A DNA stretch of 44,454 bases, from the NCBI GenBank assembly GCA_019411365.1, contig DXQT01000021.1, forward strand, positions 1 through 44,454. Direction: 5' to 3'. The position numbers and the translations under genes were made by a program. Below, one piece after another: positions 7,736 to 17,405 of the stretch (its first letter is position 1; each line of letters starts with the position of its first letter). The stretch comes from Roseburia sp. Lineage in GTDB: Bacteria > Bacillota_A > Clostridia > Lachnospirales > Lachnospiraceae. The notes under the pieces were generated by a model, which saw only the letters and a list, made by a program, of their open reading frames with translations, was not told where the DNA came from and made no database searches.

Positions 7736-9499
7736 ATGGCAAATGGTTTTGGAAGTATGTTTATCGGCGTAGCCGGTTTACAGAGCAGTCAGAATGCACT
7801 TAACGTAACATCAAACAACCTGGCGAACTTAGACACAACAGGATATGTGCGTCAGAGCGTTTTGTTTGCAGACCGTGACTATGTCACATTTAATACAACA
7901 GCAGCAATCAGCAATCAGCAATCCGGTCTTGGTGTAACGATCGGAGATGTTGTCCATTCAAGAGATGTATTCTTAGATCGGTTATATCGTACGGAATCAA
8001 GCCGTCAGTCTTTTTATGCATCGACCAGTGAGGCACTGACAGAGGTGCAGAACTATTATCAGGAATTAGAGGGACAGGCTTTTCAGGATGCATTAACCGA
8101 TTTCTGGGGCTCATTTCAGGAGCTATATAATTACCCGGAGGATAGCGTATATCAGAATCTTGTTATTCAGAAGGCACAGCTTTTTACCAGCAGATCAAGT
8201 GCTGTTTATTCTGGACTGAAGAGTTATCAGTATAATATCAATTCACAGATTTCCGATGACATTGATCAGGTCAATGAACTTGGAAAGACGATCAGTGAAC
8301 TAAATCTGCAGATCCAGAAGATCGAGGCAGGAAATATTGAAACTGCAATGACACTGCGTGATGCAAGAGATTTAGCACTGGATGAGTTAGCAAGTCTCGT
8401 TGATATCTCCTATAAAGAAGAAGTAAACGGTGTTGTGCGCGTCAGCGTGGAGGGCAACGAGTTTGTCAATGAGAACGGCTACTATAAAGTAGAAAAACAG
8501 ACGGACAAAGCGACAGGATTTGTGACACCATACTGGTCCCATCTGTCAGATCCGGACAAGGGTGAGTATACCTATCTGTTTAATTTTAACCGTGATATTT
8601 CCACGGAAAATAAAAACGATATGGGAGAGATCAAAGCTCTTGTGCTTGCGAGAGGAGATAAAGTTGCCAATTACAAGGATATTCTTGGAGTGGACAGCAA
8701 GACTTATGATGATACGACAGGCATGTCGGTTATGCTCCGTGCAGAAGCACAGATGGATCAGCTGTTCCATGGAATTGCAACAGCGATCAACGATATTTTA
8801 TGCCCGAATACAGAAGCATCAAATTATATTACAGGCCTGACAGGAAATAATTCCGTTACCATGACGGATGCAGATGGCAATACTTATACGGTAACAGCAA
8901 ATACAAAGATCTTAGATGCAGATAAATGCGCAGTGGGATCAGATGGCAAACTTCCGCCACAGGAGTTATTTACAAGACTTGGAACGGAACGTTATACGGA
9001 GGTTTCCTATACAGATCCGGCTTCTGGTGAGACAAAGACCTATTATTTATACAATGAAGAAGATCCGGCTGATACTACAAAGCAGTACACGATGGGAAGT
9101 ACAAGTGTGAACAGCGCATTGATCACAGATGAAACACTACTTCCACATTTACGGCAGAATGGAGATGTAGACCAGTCACTGATGGCGACACTTGCAGCAG
9201 TGTGGGATAAAGAAAGCCTTACAGTCAATCCGAATGACACAAAGGCATACAGCTTTAAGGACTATTATGCAGCTATGATCGGAGAGGTTGCTACCTACGG
9301 AAAGGTATACAATTCTACTGCAACAAACCTGTCCCAGACGGTACAGTCAGTTGATAACCAGAGACAGCAGGTAATCGGAGTTTCTTCGGATGAAGAATTG
9401 ACTTATATGATCAAATACCAGAACGCATACAATGCATCCAGCCGTTTTATTAATGTTATTAATGAGATGATCGAGCATCTGATCACACAGCTTGGATAG
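7736..9499 (+). CDS. flgK: Flagellar hook-associated protein 1 (FlgK), first copy
   Basis: This 587-aa hook-filament junction protein is exported by the flagellar type III system. The N-terminal D0 helix carries the FlgK/FlgE signature (GVAGLQSSQNALNVTSNNLANLDTTGYVRQ), and the C-terminal D0 helix carries ELTYMIKYQNAYNASSRFINVINEM. Between them lie the coiled D1 region and a variable domain of about 250 residues. AGGGAGG precedes the ATG. A second full-length FlgK-like gene follows after 17 bp with clearly different sequence, so this is not a recent duplication. Confidence 0.93.
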   Translation: MANGFGSMFIGVAGLQSSQNALNVTSNNLANLDTTGYVRQSVLFADRDYVTFNTTAAISNQQSGLGVTIGDVVHSRDVFLDRLYRTESSRQSFYASTSEALTEVQNYYQELEGQAFQDALTDFWGSFQELYNYPEDSVYQNLVIQKAQLFTSRSSAVYSGLKSYQYNINSQISDDIDQVNELGKTISELNLQIQKIEAGNIETAMTLRDARDLALDELASLVDISYKEEVNGVVRVSVEGNEFVNENGYYKVEKQTDKATGFVTPYWSHLSDPDKGEYTYLFNFNRDISTENKNDMGEIKALVLARGDKVANYKDILGVDSKTYDDTTGMSVMLRAEAQMDQLFHGIATAINDILCPNTEASNYITGLTGNNSVTMTDADGNTYTVTANTKILDADKCAVGSDGKLPPQELFTRLGTERYTEVSYTDPASGETKTYYLYNEEDPADTTKQYTMGSTSVNSALITDETLLPHLRQNGDVDQSLMATLAAVWDKESLTVNPNDTKAYSFKDYYAAMIGEVATYGKVYNSTATNLSQTVQSVDNQRQQVIGVSSDEELTYMIKYQNAYNASSRFINVINEMIEHLITQLG

Positions 9500-9516
9500 C
9501 AGCATAGGAGGTTAAC

Positions 9517-11358
9517 ATGCCATCAACATTTTTTGGATTAACGATTGCATCTTCAGGATTAAGTGCATATCAGGTTGCCTTAAATACGAGTGCAAATAAT
9601 ATATCGAATGTACAGACAAAAGGATACAGCAAACAGCAGGCAAACCGTGTTGCTTCCGAGTCTATTCGTGCCTATGCAAAATACGGCAGTATGGGAACCG
9701 GTGTTACGACCGAGTCCGTAAAACAGCTTCGCAACCAGTATTATGACAACAAATACTGGTACAACCAGTCATCTGTCGGTTTATATGAGACGAAGCTCAA
9801 TTACCTGAAGCAGATTGAAAATTATTTTATTGATGATGATTCTTCCAAAGGTTTTTCAACAATCTTAAACACGATGTTTAATGACTTAGATACCTTAAAG
9901 AACAATGCCGGAGATGTGAATACACGTCAGCAGTTTATCGGAAGTGCCCAGAACTTTGCAACATTCTTTAACAGCGTTGCATCCGGTCTGGGAGATATTC
10001 AGAATAATGCCAACGAGGAGATCAAGTCCACGGTTCAGAATATCAATTCCATCGCAGAAAAGATTGCAAGTTTAAATCATCAGATCAACGTCATTGAGAT
10101 CCAGGGCGGTTATGCAAACGAGCTTCGTGACCAGAGAGCACTATTGATCGATGAGTTATCCGAAATTGTTCCGACAGAGGCAGAGGAACTTCCGGTACAG
10201 AATTCAAATGATCCGGAACTGCCAACAGGTGCCAATTACTTTACAGTTAAGATTGGTGGACAGGTATTAGTCGATACCTACGATTATGAAACATTACAAT
10301 GCGTTGCAAGGGAAAATAAAGTAAACCAGTCCGATATGGATGGCTTATATGATGTTAAATGGGAAAAAACCGGAAACAGTTTCAAAGCGGGAGCAAGTTC
10401 CATGTCAGGTACCTTAAAGGCATTGTTTGATATCCGTGATGGTAATAACGGAGAGAACTTTACCGGTGAGGCAAGAGTGATCGACAGCAAACATGTGAAA
10501 GTTGTGAGTCCTTCCATCACAGACATTGAGGCAATGACGGTGCCTGAGAGCGGTACACTTACCATTTACGGAAAAGATTACAATTATACAAACTTTACTT
10601 TTGAGACAGACGCCAATGGCAAGATCACATCCTATACTTTCGAACTTGAGGATGCATTAAGCCAGCAGCAGTCCAATAAGGTAGATGGAATGCAGGCATC
10701 CATCGGAAACTCTGTTGATACCATGGGTGTTCCGTATTACATGTCACAGATGAACCAGTTTTTACGTTCTTTCTGTTCTTTGTTTAATGATATTATGTTA
10801 AAAGGACAGGATTTAGACGGAAATGCAACCGATTATTATTCATTCTTTACCGGGGCAGATCAGGTAACCGGCGAGGAATATGCATTAGGAAAGAGCGATA
10901 AGAATAATGGAAACACAACAGACTGTGGTGCCAGCTCATATTACAAACTGACAGCATCCAATATCTGCGTTTCTTCCATTTGTGTAAAAGATTCATCTAA
11001 ACTTGCTGCACAGTATAAGACCGATACAGAAGATGGTGTAGATAAGTATAAACTGGTTGAAGATCTGGCAAAATTAAAGAGTGATACGGTTTTATTCCGT
11101 GCAGGAAATGCATCAGGATTTTTAAAATGTATGATTTCTGATATCTCCATTGATACACAGCAGTCTACGATCTTCAGCAACAATTATACAAATATACAGG
11201 CGGCGCTTGAGACACAGAGAATGTCTGTTTCCGGTGTGGATGAGGATGAGGAAGCACTTGATCTGATCAAGTTCCAGAATGCCTACAATTTATCATCCAA
11301 GATGATCTCAGTTATGGCAGAAGTATATGACAAACTGATCGAGGAAACCGGAGTATAA
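9517..11358 (+). CDS. flgK: FlgK paralogue (second hook-associated protein 1)
   Basis: This 613-aa protein has both FlgK ends: an N-terminal GLTIASSGLSAYQVALNTSANNISNVQTKGYSKQQ and a C-terminal EEALDLIKFQNAYNLSSKMISVMAEVYDKL. The central region differs from the first copy, with its own Gly/Asp-rich beta-type domain around residues 230-450. The ribosome site is GGAGG, 5 nt or so before ATG. Because both copies are intact and co-transcribed, each may occupy its own layer of the junction, or they may form a mixed ring. Which copy is ancestral to single-copy FlgK cannot be told from one sequence. Confidence 0.88.
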   Translation: MPSTFFGLTIASSGLSAYQVALNTSANNISNVQTKGYSKQQANRVASESIRAYAKYGSMGTGVTTESVKQLRNQYYDNKYWYNQSSVGLYETKLNYLKQIENYFIDDDSSKGFSTILNTMFNDLDTLKNNAGDVNTRQQFIGSAQNFATFFNSVASGLGDIQNNANEEIKSTVQNINSIAEKIASLNHQINVIEIQGGYANELRDQRALLIDELSEIVPTEAEELPVQNSNDPELPTGANYFTVKIGGQVLVDTYDYETLQCVARENKVNQSDMDGLYDVKWEKTGNSFKAGASSMSGTLKALFDIRDGNNGENFTGEARVIDSKHVKVVSPSITDIEAMTVPESGTLTIYGKDYNYTNFTFETDANGKITSYTFELEDALSQQQSNKVDGMQASIGNSVDTMGVPYYMSQMNQFLRSFCSLFNDIMLKGQDLDGNATDYYSFFTGADQVTGEEYALGKSDKNNGNTTDCGASSYYKLTASNICVSSICVKDSSKLAAQYKTDTEDGVDKYKLVEDLAKLKSDTVLFRAGNASGFLKCMISDISIDTQQSTIFSNNYTNIQAALETQRMSVSGVDEDEEALDLIKFQNAYNLSSKMISVMAEVYDKLIEETGV

Positions 11359-11385
11359 ACGGATTTATAACAGGAGGAAATGGCA

Positions 11386-12981
11386 ATGCGTATTACAAAT
11401 AATATCATATTGCATAATACATCCATTAATATCAATGGAAATAAAGGAAATGTGGACACACTGAACAATCAGATGACCAGCCAGAAAAAAATACAGCGTC
11501 CTTCTGATGACCCGGTAACAGCGATCCGTGCACTCCGTCTGCGCAGTACCTTAAGTGAGATCGACCAGTACTACGAGAAGAACATTCCGGATGCAGAGTC
11601 ATGGTTAGATGTAACAGAGACTGCGATCACCAGTATGCAGGAAGTGATCAAGACGATCCGTACCCAGTGTGAATACGGTGCCCAGGATTCCCTGACGACA
11701 GACAACCGGAAAACAATCCTGACACAGCTGGAAAAACTTCGTGACAAAGTATATGCAGAGGGAAATGCAGACTATGCCGGCAGAACAGTATTTACCGGAT
11801 ACCGCACAAATAAAAAGCTGACATTCACGGAAGACGAACAAAAGACTTCATACGAGATCGACCAGAAGATGTCGTATGCTGATCTGCAGGAACACCGGTA
11901 TTATGGAAATGATGTTACAGTTCCGGGAAATAAGGCAGATGTGTTAGATGGCACAAAGATCGCTTCTCCAACCCAGGCTGCTTATAATAGAATCCGTCTT
12001 GGCTATGACAGCATTGACAGCCTGGATGTGACAGATGCAGCAGGAACTACCACAAAAACCTCTGCAAATGGCAGCACGGTAACGATCAGTTACAATTATA
12101 CAGATACAACAGGGACAACGCCTGTCAATAAGACGGGAAATATGAATGTTACCGTATATGATTCTTATGATAAATGGTTAGAAGCATCCACGAAAACACC
12201 AAAATCATATGACATTGCAGATGGAGAGGCAGTGCTGATCCGTAATACCGGAGAAATGGTATTCAGCAAAACAGCGGCAGATACACTTTCCACTAATAAA
12301 GCATCTTTGGATATTTCCTATACAAAGACCGGATTTACAAATGGTGAACTTCGTCCGGAATATTATTACAACTGCACGAATATTACAGATACGAACAATA
12401 AGTTAAAGTATGAGAAATATGATAAAGATGGCAATCAGATCTATCAGGATATCGATTATGTAGTGGCTGCAAACCAGACACTTACTGTCAATACAGAGGC
12501 ATCAAATGTATTTGATCACGGACTCAGCAGGGATGTGGATGAGCTGATCGATGCTGTACAGCGTTCGCTTGACGCAGAACAGAAAGTGACAGATTTAAAT
12601 GCCATGAAGAAAATGCAGGAATATTCTTCCGATGACTGTCAGGCAAAATTAGAAGAGTGGATCGCAGCAGCCGAAAAAGAGCGTGATTATGCAAATGATA
12701 ATATGCAAAAGCTCTATAACAGCTACATTGGGAACTGCGATACTTACCTGAATAAAGTCAATCTTGCATTGACAGACGTCGGAAGCAAAGGACAGAGCCT
12801 TGCGTTGACGAAAAACCGTATGTCAAATGAGCAGGAAACGATGGAAGAGTTAAAGTCCAAGAATGAAGACCGAGAACTTTCAGATATCATTCTGGAGTAT
12901 ACAGCGGCATACACTGCTTATCAGTCATCACTACAGGCAGCTTCCAAGGTAAATCAGGTGACACTGCTCAGCTATCTGTAA
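11386..12981 (+). CDS. flgL: Flagellar hook-associated protein 3 (FlgL)
   Basis: This 531-aa junction protein lies between FlgK and the filament. The start at 11386 gives the family N-terminus MRITNNIILHNTSININ, and GGAGG (11373-11377) is 8 nt away; the ATG at 11380 is too close. The N-terminal helix pair contains QRPSDDPVTAIRALRLRSTL (the flagellin-like PSDDPV motif), and the C-terminus ends LEYTAAYTAYQSSLQAASKVNQVTLLSYL. The length exceeds that of B. subtilis FlgL because of a Thr-rich central insertion (about residues 180-380). Last structural gene before fliW. Confidence 0.92.
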   Translation: MRITNNIILHNTSININGNKGNVDTLNNQMTSQKKIQRPSDDPVTAIRALRLRSTLSEIDQYYEKNIPDAESWLDVTETAITSMQEVIKTIRTQCEYGAQDSLTTDNRKTILTQLEKLRDKVYAEGNADYAGRTVFTGYRTNKKLTFTEDEQKTSYEIDQKMSYADLQEHRYYGNDVTVPGNKADVLDGTKIASPTQAAYNRIRLGYDSIDSLDVTDAAGTTTKTSANGSTVTISYNYTDTTGTTPVNKTGNMNVTVYDSYDKWLEASTKTPKSYDIADGEAVLIRNTGEMVFSKTAADTLSTNKASLDISYTKTGFTNGELRPEYYYNCTNITDTNNKLKYEKYDKDGNQIYQDIDYVVAANQTLTVNTEASNVFDHGLSRDVDELIDAVQRSLDAEQKVTDLNAMKKMQEYSSDDCQAKLEEWIAAAEKERDYANDNMQKLYNSYIGNCDTYLNKVNLALTDVGSKGQSLALTKNRMSNEQETMEELKSKNEDRELSDIILEYTAAYTAYQSSLQAASKVNQVTLLSYL

Positions 12982-13062
12982 ATTATATTAACAGCAGAAA
13001 TAACGGCAATATTCTTAGAATACATGTCGTGACCATACAGATTGCATCAGGAGGAAAAGGGA

Positions 13063-13524
13063 ATGAAAGCAAATACAAGGCTTTTTGGGGAGATAGATAT
13101 TGACGAGGAGAAGATCATTACTTTAGAGAATGGAATGATCGGATTCCCGGATTTAAGAAAGTTTACCCTGATTTTTGATAAGGAAAAAGAGAGAACACCG
13201 TCCTCGATCATGTGGTTTCAGTCCATGGACGAACCGGAAATTGCATTTCCGGTCATGCATCCAAATGAACTGAAACCGGATTATGCACCGTCAGTCAGCG
13301 ATGAGATGTTGATCCCGCTTGGAGACCTTACAGAAGATAATACTTACATACTTGTAACGCTGACAGCAGCGGCGGATAAGAAAGATACGACTGTCAATTT
13401 AAAGGCACCTTTGGTAATCAATACAGATACCAGAAAAGGCTGTCAGGTGATTGTGGAAGATGATTATCCAATCAAGTTTAATGTATATGAAGCCGTAAAA
13501 GGCAGAAAGAAAGCAGAGGAATAA
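13063..13524 (+). CDS. fliW: Flagellar assembly factor FliW
   Basis: FliW binds flagellin and CsrA in alternation; when flagellin is exported, free FliW inhibits CsrA and flagellin translation rises. The 153-aa protein has the family core: GEIDIDEEKIITLENGMIGFPDL, the MWFQSMDEPEIAFPV strand pair and LKAPLVINTDTRKGCQVI near the end. The start at 13063 follows AGGAGG (13049-13054) with 8-nt spacing. csrA begins 2 nt after its stop, so the pair is translationally coupled. Confidence 0.93.
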   Translation: MKANTRLFGEIDIDEEKIITLENGMIGFPDLRKFTLIFDKEKERTPSSIMWFQSMDEPEIAFPVMHPNELKPDYAPSVSDEMLIPLGDLTEDNTYILVTLTAAADKKDTTVNLKAPLVINTDTRKGCQVIVEDDYPIKFNVYEAVKGRKKAEE

Positions 13525-13526
13525 AA

Positions 13527-13742
13527 ATGCTGGCATTGACACGAAAAAAAGGTGAGTCTCTGGTGGTAAATAACAATATCGAGATCACAGTACTTGAAAT
13601 CCGCGGAGATCAGGTAAAAATCGGTATATCTGCGCCGAAAGAAGTGCCGATATACCGCAAGGAAGTATATCTTCAGATTCAGAATGAAAATAAGGCAGCT
13701 CTTAATATCGATGCGATCGCATCTTTAAAGGATCTGCTCTAA
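13527..13742 (+). CDS. csrA: Translational regulator CsrA
   Basis: This 71-aa RNA-binding protein recognises ANGGA motifs and blocks ribosome access to flagellin mRNA. The sequence is canonical: MLALTRKKGESLVV, EITVLEIRGDQVKIGI and APKEVPIYRKEVY, with the key Leu4 and the Arg44 region (YRKE) present. It starts 2 nt after fliW. Its likely target is visible at the flagellin leader (18396-18476). The operon probably ends at the large inverted repeat just downstream. Confidence 0.95.
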   Translation: MLALTRKKGESLVVNNNIEITVLEIRGDQVKIGISAPKEVPIYRKEVYLQIQNENKAALNIDAIASLKDLL

Positions 13743-13745
13743 GAA

Positions 13746-13864
13746 AATACCGGAGCACATAATTCACAATAATAGAATGACCGCTGAGCGTACATTGTTA
13801 CTGTTCACTCGTACCTCGTTCCGTGCATTCTGTTATACAGGCAGAAAAATGCGGCTCCGGTATT
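13746..13864. repeat. 119-nt imperfect inverted repeat between csrA and flaG
   Basis: AATACCGGAGC (13746-13756) is the exact reverse complement of GCTCCGGTATT (13854-13864). Within it, TAATAGAATG pairs with CATTCTGTTA, with one G-U pair, and both flank a further GTAC/GTAC core. The right arm runs into AATTTTAT, so it could terminate the csrA transcript. Its last base lies within the -35 of the next SigD-type promoter. A decayed miniature element is an alternative. Confidence 0.6.
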
Positions 13865-13890
13865 AATTTTATACGCAAAGAAACCGATAT
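13864..13890 (+). promoter_or_regulatory. SigD-type promoter of the flaG-fliD-fliS operon
   Basis: TAAT (13864-13867), a 15-bp spacer and ACCGATAT (13883-13890) have the same geometry as the flgM and fliC promoters. It would give a leader of about 120 nt before flaG and rules out start codons for flaG upstream of about 13897. Confidence 0.7.
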
Positions 13891-14014
13891 AAATCACAGA
13901 TTAAGTAGATTAGCATACAGGCCACAAGATAGCCGGCATGCACAGATAGACACAGGGAAGTGTGAATCACAGCAGAAAGAAGCTGAGAATACCATGGAAA
14001 CGGAGGTCAGGATC

Positions 14015-14473
14015 ATGGGAGTTCAACGGATACAGGAAACATCGACAGCATCTTACGGCAAATCCGTAGAGGCAGCTGCAGCAGGAAATAGCAGTGCTGC
14101 AGGCAGCGGAAGTGCTACAGGCGGCACAACGCAAACAGTGGAGAACATCACGACTCCATGGAAGGCAGAAAACAAAAATAGTACGGATACCAAAAACAGT
14201 CTGAGTGCCAGAAACGACAAGGATGAGGAGCAGGAAACACTCGTAGGAGCAGGAAATAACACCCAGATCCGGAAAGCTGTAGAAGAGATCAATAAGAGAG
14301 CACACAATTCGGAAGCAGTCTTTGGCATCCACGATGCCACGAACCGCGTTATGATCAAGATTGTGGACAAAGACACAAAAGAAGTCTTAAAGGAATATCC
14401 GCCGGAGAAAACGCTTGACATGATCGCAAAGGTCTGGGAAGTCGCAGGACTTTTGGTGGACGAGAAGATGTAA
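14015..14473 (+). CDS. flaG: FlaG-family flagellar protein
   Basis: FlaG is a small accessory protein encoded before fliD in many bacteria and is linked to filament length. The ATG at 14015 is chosen because GGAGG (14002-14006) lies 8 nt upstream, giving 152 aa; an in-frame ATG at 13994 is possible but has no site. The C-terminal FlaG domain is clear: FGIHDATNRVMIKIVDKDTKEVLKEYPPEKTLDMIAKVWEVAGLLVDEK in essence. The first 90 residues are low-complexity Ala/Ser/Thr/Gly-rich. It is first gene of the flaG-fliD-fliS unit. Confidence 0.9.
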   Translation: MGVQRIQETSTASYGKSVEAAAAGNSSAAGSGSATGGTTQTVENITTPWKAENKNSTDTKNSLSARNDKDEEQETLVGAGNNTQIRKAVEEINKRAHNSEAVFGIHDATNRVMIKIVDKDTKEVLKEYPPEKTLDMIAKVWEVAGLLVDEKM

Positions 14474-14569
14474 ACAAAAATAGAAATAAAGGCAGCACAG
14501 ACTGTCGGCAGCTATATCAAATACAGGAAGAACAACAGATGAGAGTTTTCATCAGATAGGAGTGATAAT

Positions 14570-17344
14570 ATGCCAATCAGAATTACCGGTTTAGCATCAG
14601 GTCTTGATACAGAGTCCATTATTTCTGCTCTGGTATCATCCTACAATTACAAGACCAACAAATACAAAAAGGCACAGACAAAATTATCCTGGAAACAGGA
14701 TGCGTGGAAATCTTTGAATACGAAGATTTACAGCTTTTATACAAGTCTGGACGGACTTCGTTTCTCTAAAAATTATAATTTAAAGAGCACGACATGTTCA
14801 GATTCCACAAAAGCGACAGTTACTGCGACGAGCAATGCTGTAAATGGTACGCAGAAAGTAAATATTCTTCAGGTGGCTCAGGCAGGTTATCTGACAGGTG
14901 GACAGTTGGGGAAAAATGTTACAGAAAGTACAACACTTGCAGAACTTGGCTATACGGATGGAGATGGGACAATTAACCTCACAAAGGGAGATGGAACCAC
15001 CAAATCTCTGACTGTCAGTCAGGGAACAACAGTACAGCAGTTCATTACTTCATTGAAAGAAGCCGGGATAAATGCCAGCTATGATACAACAAACCGCAGA
15101 TTTTATATTAGTTCAAAGGAAACCGGTGCAGACAATGATTTTACGATAACCGGAGGAAATACGGCAGGTATAAATGCATTGTCCAAGCTGGGATTGAACG
15201 TTGATTCAGATGCAACATTGGATACTTATAAGATGTATGCAAAGTATGCAGATGGAACAACAAATGATAATGAGATTACAGCCAAGGTAAAAAAGGCAAT
15301 TGAAGAGTATAATCAGGCAGTGGCTGACAAAAAGACAGCCACTGCACAAAATGCCAATCTGACCAGTGCATATGGATATGCATCCGCTTACAAAAATTTG
15401 CAGCAGGCATTGGAAAAGAGTGGATTGACAGATCCTGATGAGAGAGCACAGTTTACAAAACTGTTATCCATGTCTGCAACCGAACGTACCAAATCAGTTA
15501 TTTCGGAGGATGGCACGGTTTATACATTAGCCAGTGATATGGGTGATGGTACAAAATATTACAAGAATGATTCCGGCAATTATATCCAGCGCGTGGATAC
15601 ACATACAGGCAGTGACGGAAAGAAATACCTGTATGATGAAACCACTGGAACATATTCTGCAGATGGAAAAACATACAAAATATCCAGTGAAAAAGATGCA
15701 GATGGTAAATCGTATTATGTAAATGCGAATGATCCGGATGACAAGATTACAATTGATACAACAACGGAATATTACGATGCAACAGCAAACAAGACAACAA
15801 CGAATTTAAATCTGGTTAAAGTTGGCAGTGCAAGTTACGCAGAGTCTGATACAGGTTATTATACAGGAACAGATGGTAAAATTTATCGTGCAGATACGGC
15901 AAATCATCAGCTTATTGAAGTAAAAAAAGATAGTAATGGAACGACATACACAGATGTGGATGGAGGTAATACTGTTACATACACAGATGCTGATGTCAGC
16001 AAAATAGAACAGACGGAATATAACAGACAGAGTGTACGTTCTGATTTGAATGATGCATCTGACCAGCTGACAGCATTACAGAAAAAATCAAAGACGGCAC
16101 AGAGTTTAAATGATGATGAGTTTAATTCATATTTAGCTGATGTCCAGTCGAATCTTGCAACGGTAAACGCATACGAGAGCGCAGCAGATGATGTGGATGC
16201 GTCTGAGGATTATACAAAAGCTAAGATTGCAGATGCTATAAAAGACGCATATGCCAATAAGGGAGGCGTAACCGGTGTAAATGATTTAGTGAACGGTTAT
16301 GCTGCGATTATCAGCACAAATACACAGACGATATCGGATGCTGAGAATACGATCAAAGACAACAGTGCGTTAGCATCTCTTGCTGTGATGAAAGATGGCA
16401 CAGACAAAGATACTGCAATTAAGCAGTTTGTAGAGCAGGTAAAGACAGCCAAGGAAAACCTTTCGACTGCATCATCAAATGCGACAGCAGATGCCAAGAA
16501 AGTGGATGGTCAGGATGCAATCATCAGCGTCAATGGAATCAAATATCAGGGAAGTTCCAATGCATTTTCTATCAATGGTCTTACAATTACGGCACAGTCT
16601 GTTACTGGGGACGGTGATGCAAATGCGATCACAATTACGACACAGACAGATGTACAGGGAATTTATGATAAAGTAAAGAGCTTTTTGACACAGTATAATT
16701 CGTTGATCAATGAGATAACTTCTCTATACAATGCGGAGTCATCCAAAGGATATGATCCGTTAACGGATGATGAGAAAGACGCAATGTCAGACAGTGAGAT
16801 TGAGAAATGGGAGACGAAGATTAAAGATTCTCTTTTGCGCAGAGATGATACCTTGCAGAGTGTTATGAATTCAATGACATCTTCAATGAGTAAAGGGTTT
16901 GAAATCAATGGAAAGAATTATTATCTGTCTACCTTTGGAATCAAGACCCTTGGATATCTGAATGCACCGGAGAATCAGCAGAATGCATATCATATTGATG
17001 GTGATGAGGATGATGCGTCAACTTCAGGTAAAGATGACAAGTTGATGACAGCAATTACTTCAGATCCGGATACTGTAATTACATTTATGCAGCAATTGGC
17101 AGATGGACTTTATTCGTCACTTGGAGATAAGATGAAGTCGACTACCATGAGCAGTGTGTATACGGTTTATAATGATAAAGAGATGGCGTCAGAATATAGT
17201 GATTACACAGATACGATCAAAAAGTGGGAGCAGAAACTGCAGGATCAGGAAGATGCATATTATAAGAAGTTTTCCGCAATGGAGACTGCACTTTCCAAAC
17301 TGCAGAGTCAGACATCTTCGTTATCAAATCTGTTTGGAGGCTGA
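14570..17344 (+). CDS. fliD: Flagellar filament cap protein FliD, with large central insertion
   Basis: FliD caps the filament and guides flagellin folding; the cap can also bind mucus. At 924 aa it is nearly twice the length of B. subtilis or E. coli FliD. The N-terminus (ITGLASGLDTESIISALV) and the C-terminal region (about 730-924, ending MEXALSKLQSQ-type coiled coil and LFGG) are typical. The extra material includes a Tyr/Asp/Gly/Thr-rich section (about 310-480) with repeated YxxxDGKxY-like turns, and a helical section (about 490-650). The insertion suggests an enlarged exposed head domain, possibly an adhesin. fliS follows after 61 bp. Confidence 0.92.
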   Translation: MPIRITGLASGLDTESIISALVSSYNYKTNKYKKAQTKLSWKQDAWKSLNTKIYSFYTSLDGLRFSKNYNLKSTTCSDSTKATVTATSNAVNGTQKVNILQVAQAGYLTGGQLGKNVTESTTLAELGYTDGDGTINLTKGDGTTKSLTVSQGTTVQQFITSLKEAGINASYDTTNRRFYISSKETGADNDFTITGGNTAGINALSKLGLNVDSDATLDTYKMYAKYADGTTNDNEITAKVKKAIEEYNQAVADKKTATAQNANLTSAYGYASAYKNLQQALEKSGLTDPDERAQFTKLLSMSATERTKSVISEDGTVYTLASDMGDGTKYYKNDSGNYIQRVDTHTGSDGKKYLYDETTGTYSADGKTYKISSEKDADGKSYYVNANDPDDKITIDTTTEYYDATANKTTTNLNLVKVGSASYAESDTGYYTGTDGKIYRADTANHQLIEVKKDSNGTTYTDVDGGNTVTYTDADVSKIEQTEYNRQSVRSDLNDASDQLTALQKKSKTAQSLNDDEFNSYLADVQSNLATVNAYESAADDVDASEDYTKAKIADAIKDAYANKGGVTGVNDLVNGYAAIISTNTQTISDAENTIKDNSALASLAVMKDGTDKDTAIKQFVEQVKTAKENLSTASSNATADAKKVDGQDAIISVNGIKYQGSSNAFSINGLTITAQSVTGDGDANAITITTQTDVQGIYDKVKSFLTQYNSLINEITSLYNAESSKGYDPLTDDEKDAMSDSEIEKWETKIKDSLLRRDDTLQSVMNSMTSSMSKGFEINGKNYYLSTFGIKTLGYLNAPENQQNAYHIDGDEDDASTSGKDDKLMTAITSDPDTVITFMQQLADGLYSSLGDKMKSTTMSSVYTVYNDKEMASEYSDYTDTIKKWEQKLQDQEDAYYKKFSAMETALSKLQSQTSSLSNLFGG

Positions 17345-17405
17345 TAATATTTAAAAATATAATCAGCTTAAAGAAATAAATATATACACAATGGAGGTTT
17401 TTGAA

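Noticed and set aside
12982..13062. Regulatory element between flgL and fliW
   Set aside because: Only a short ATTCTTAGAAT palindrome is seen, with no promoter or terminator; ordinary intra-operon spacer.
13640..13660. GCCGATAT inside csrA as a SigD-type promoter
   Set aside because: It lacks a TAAA-like -35 at N15 and lies within coding sequence just before the operon end.
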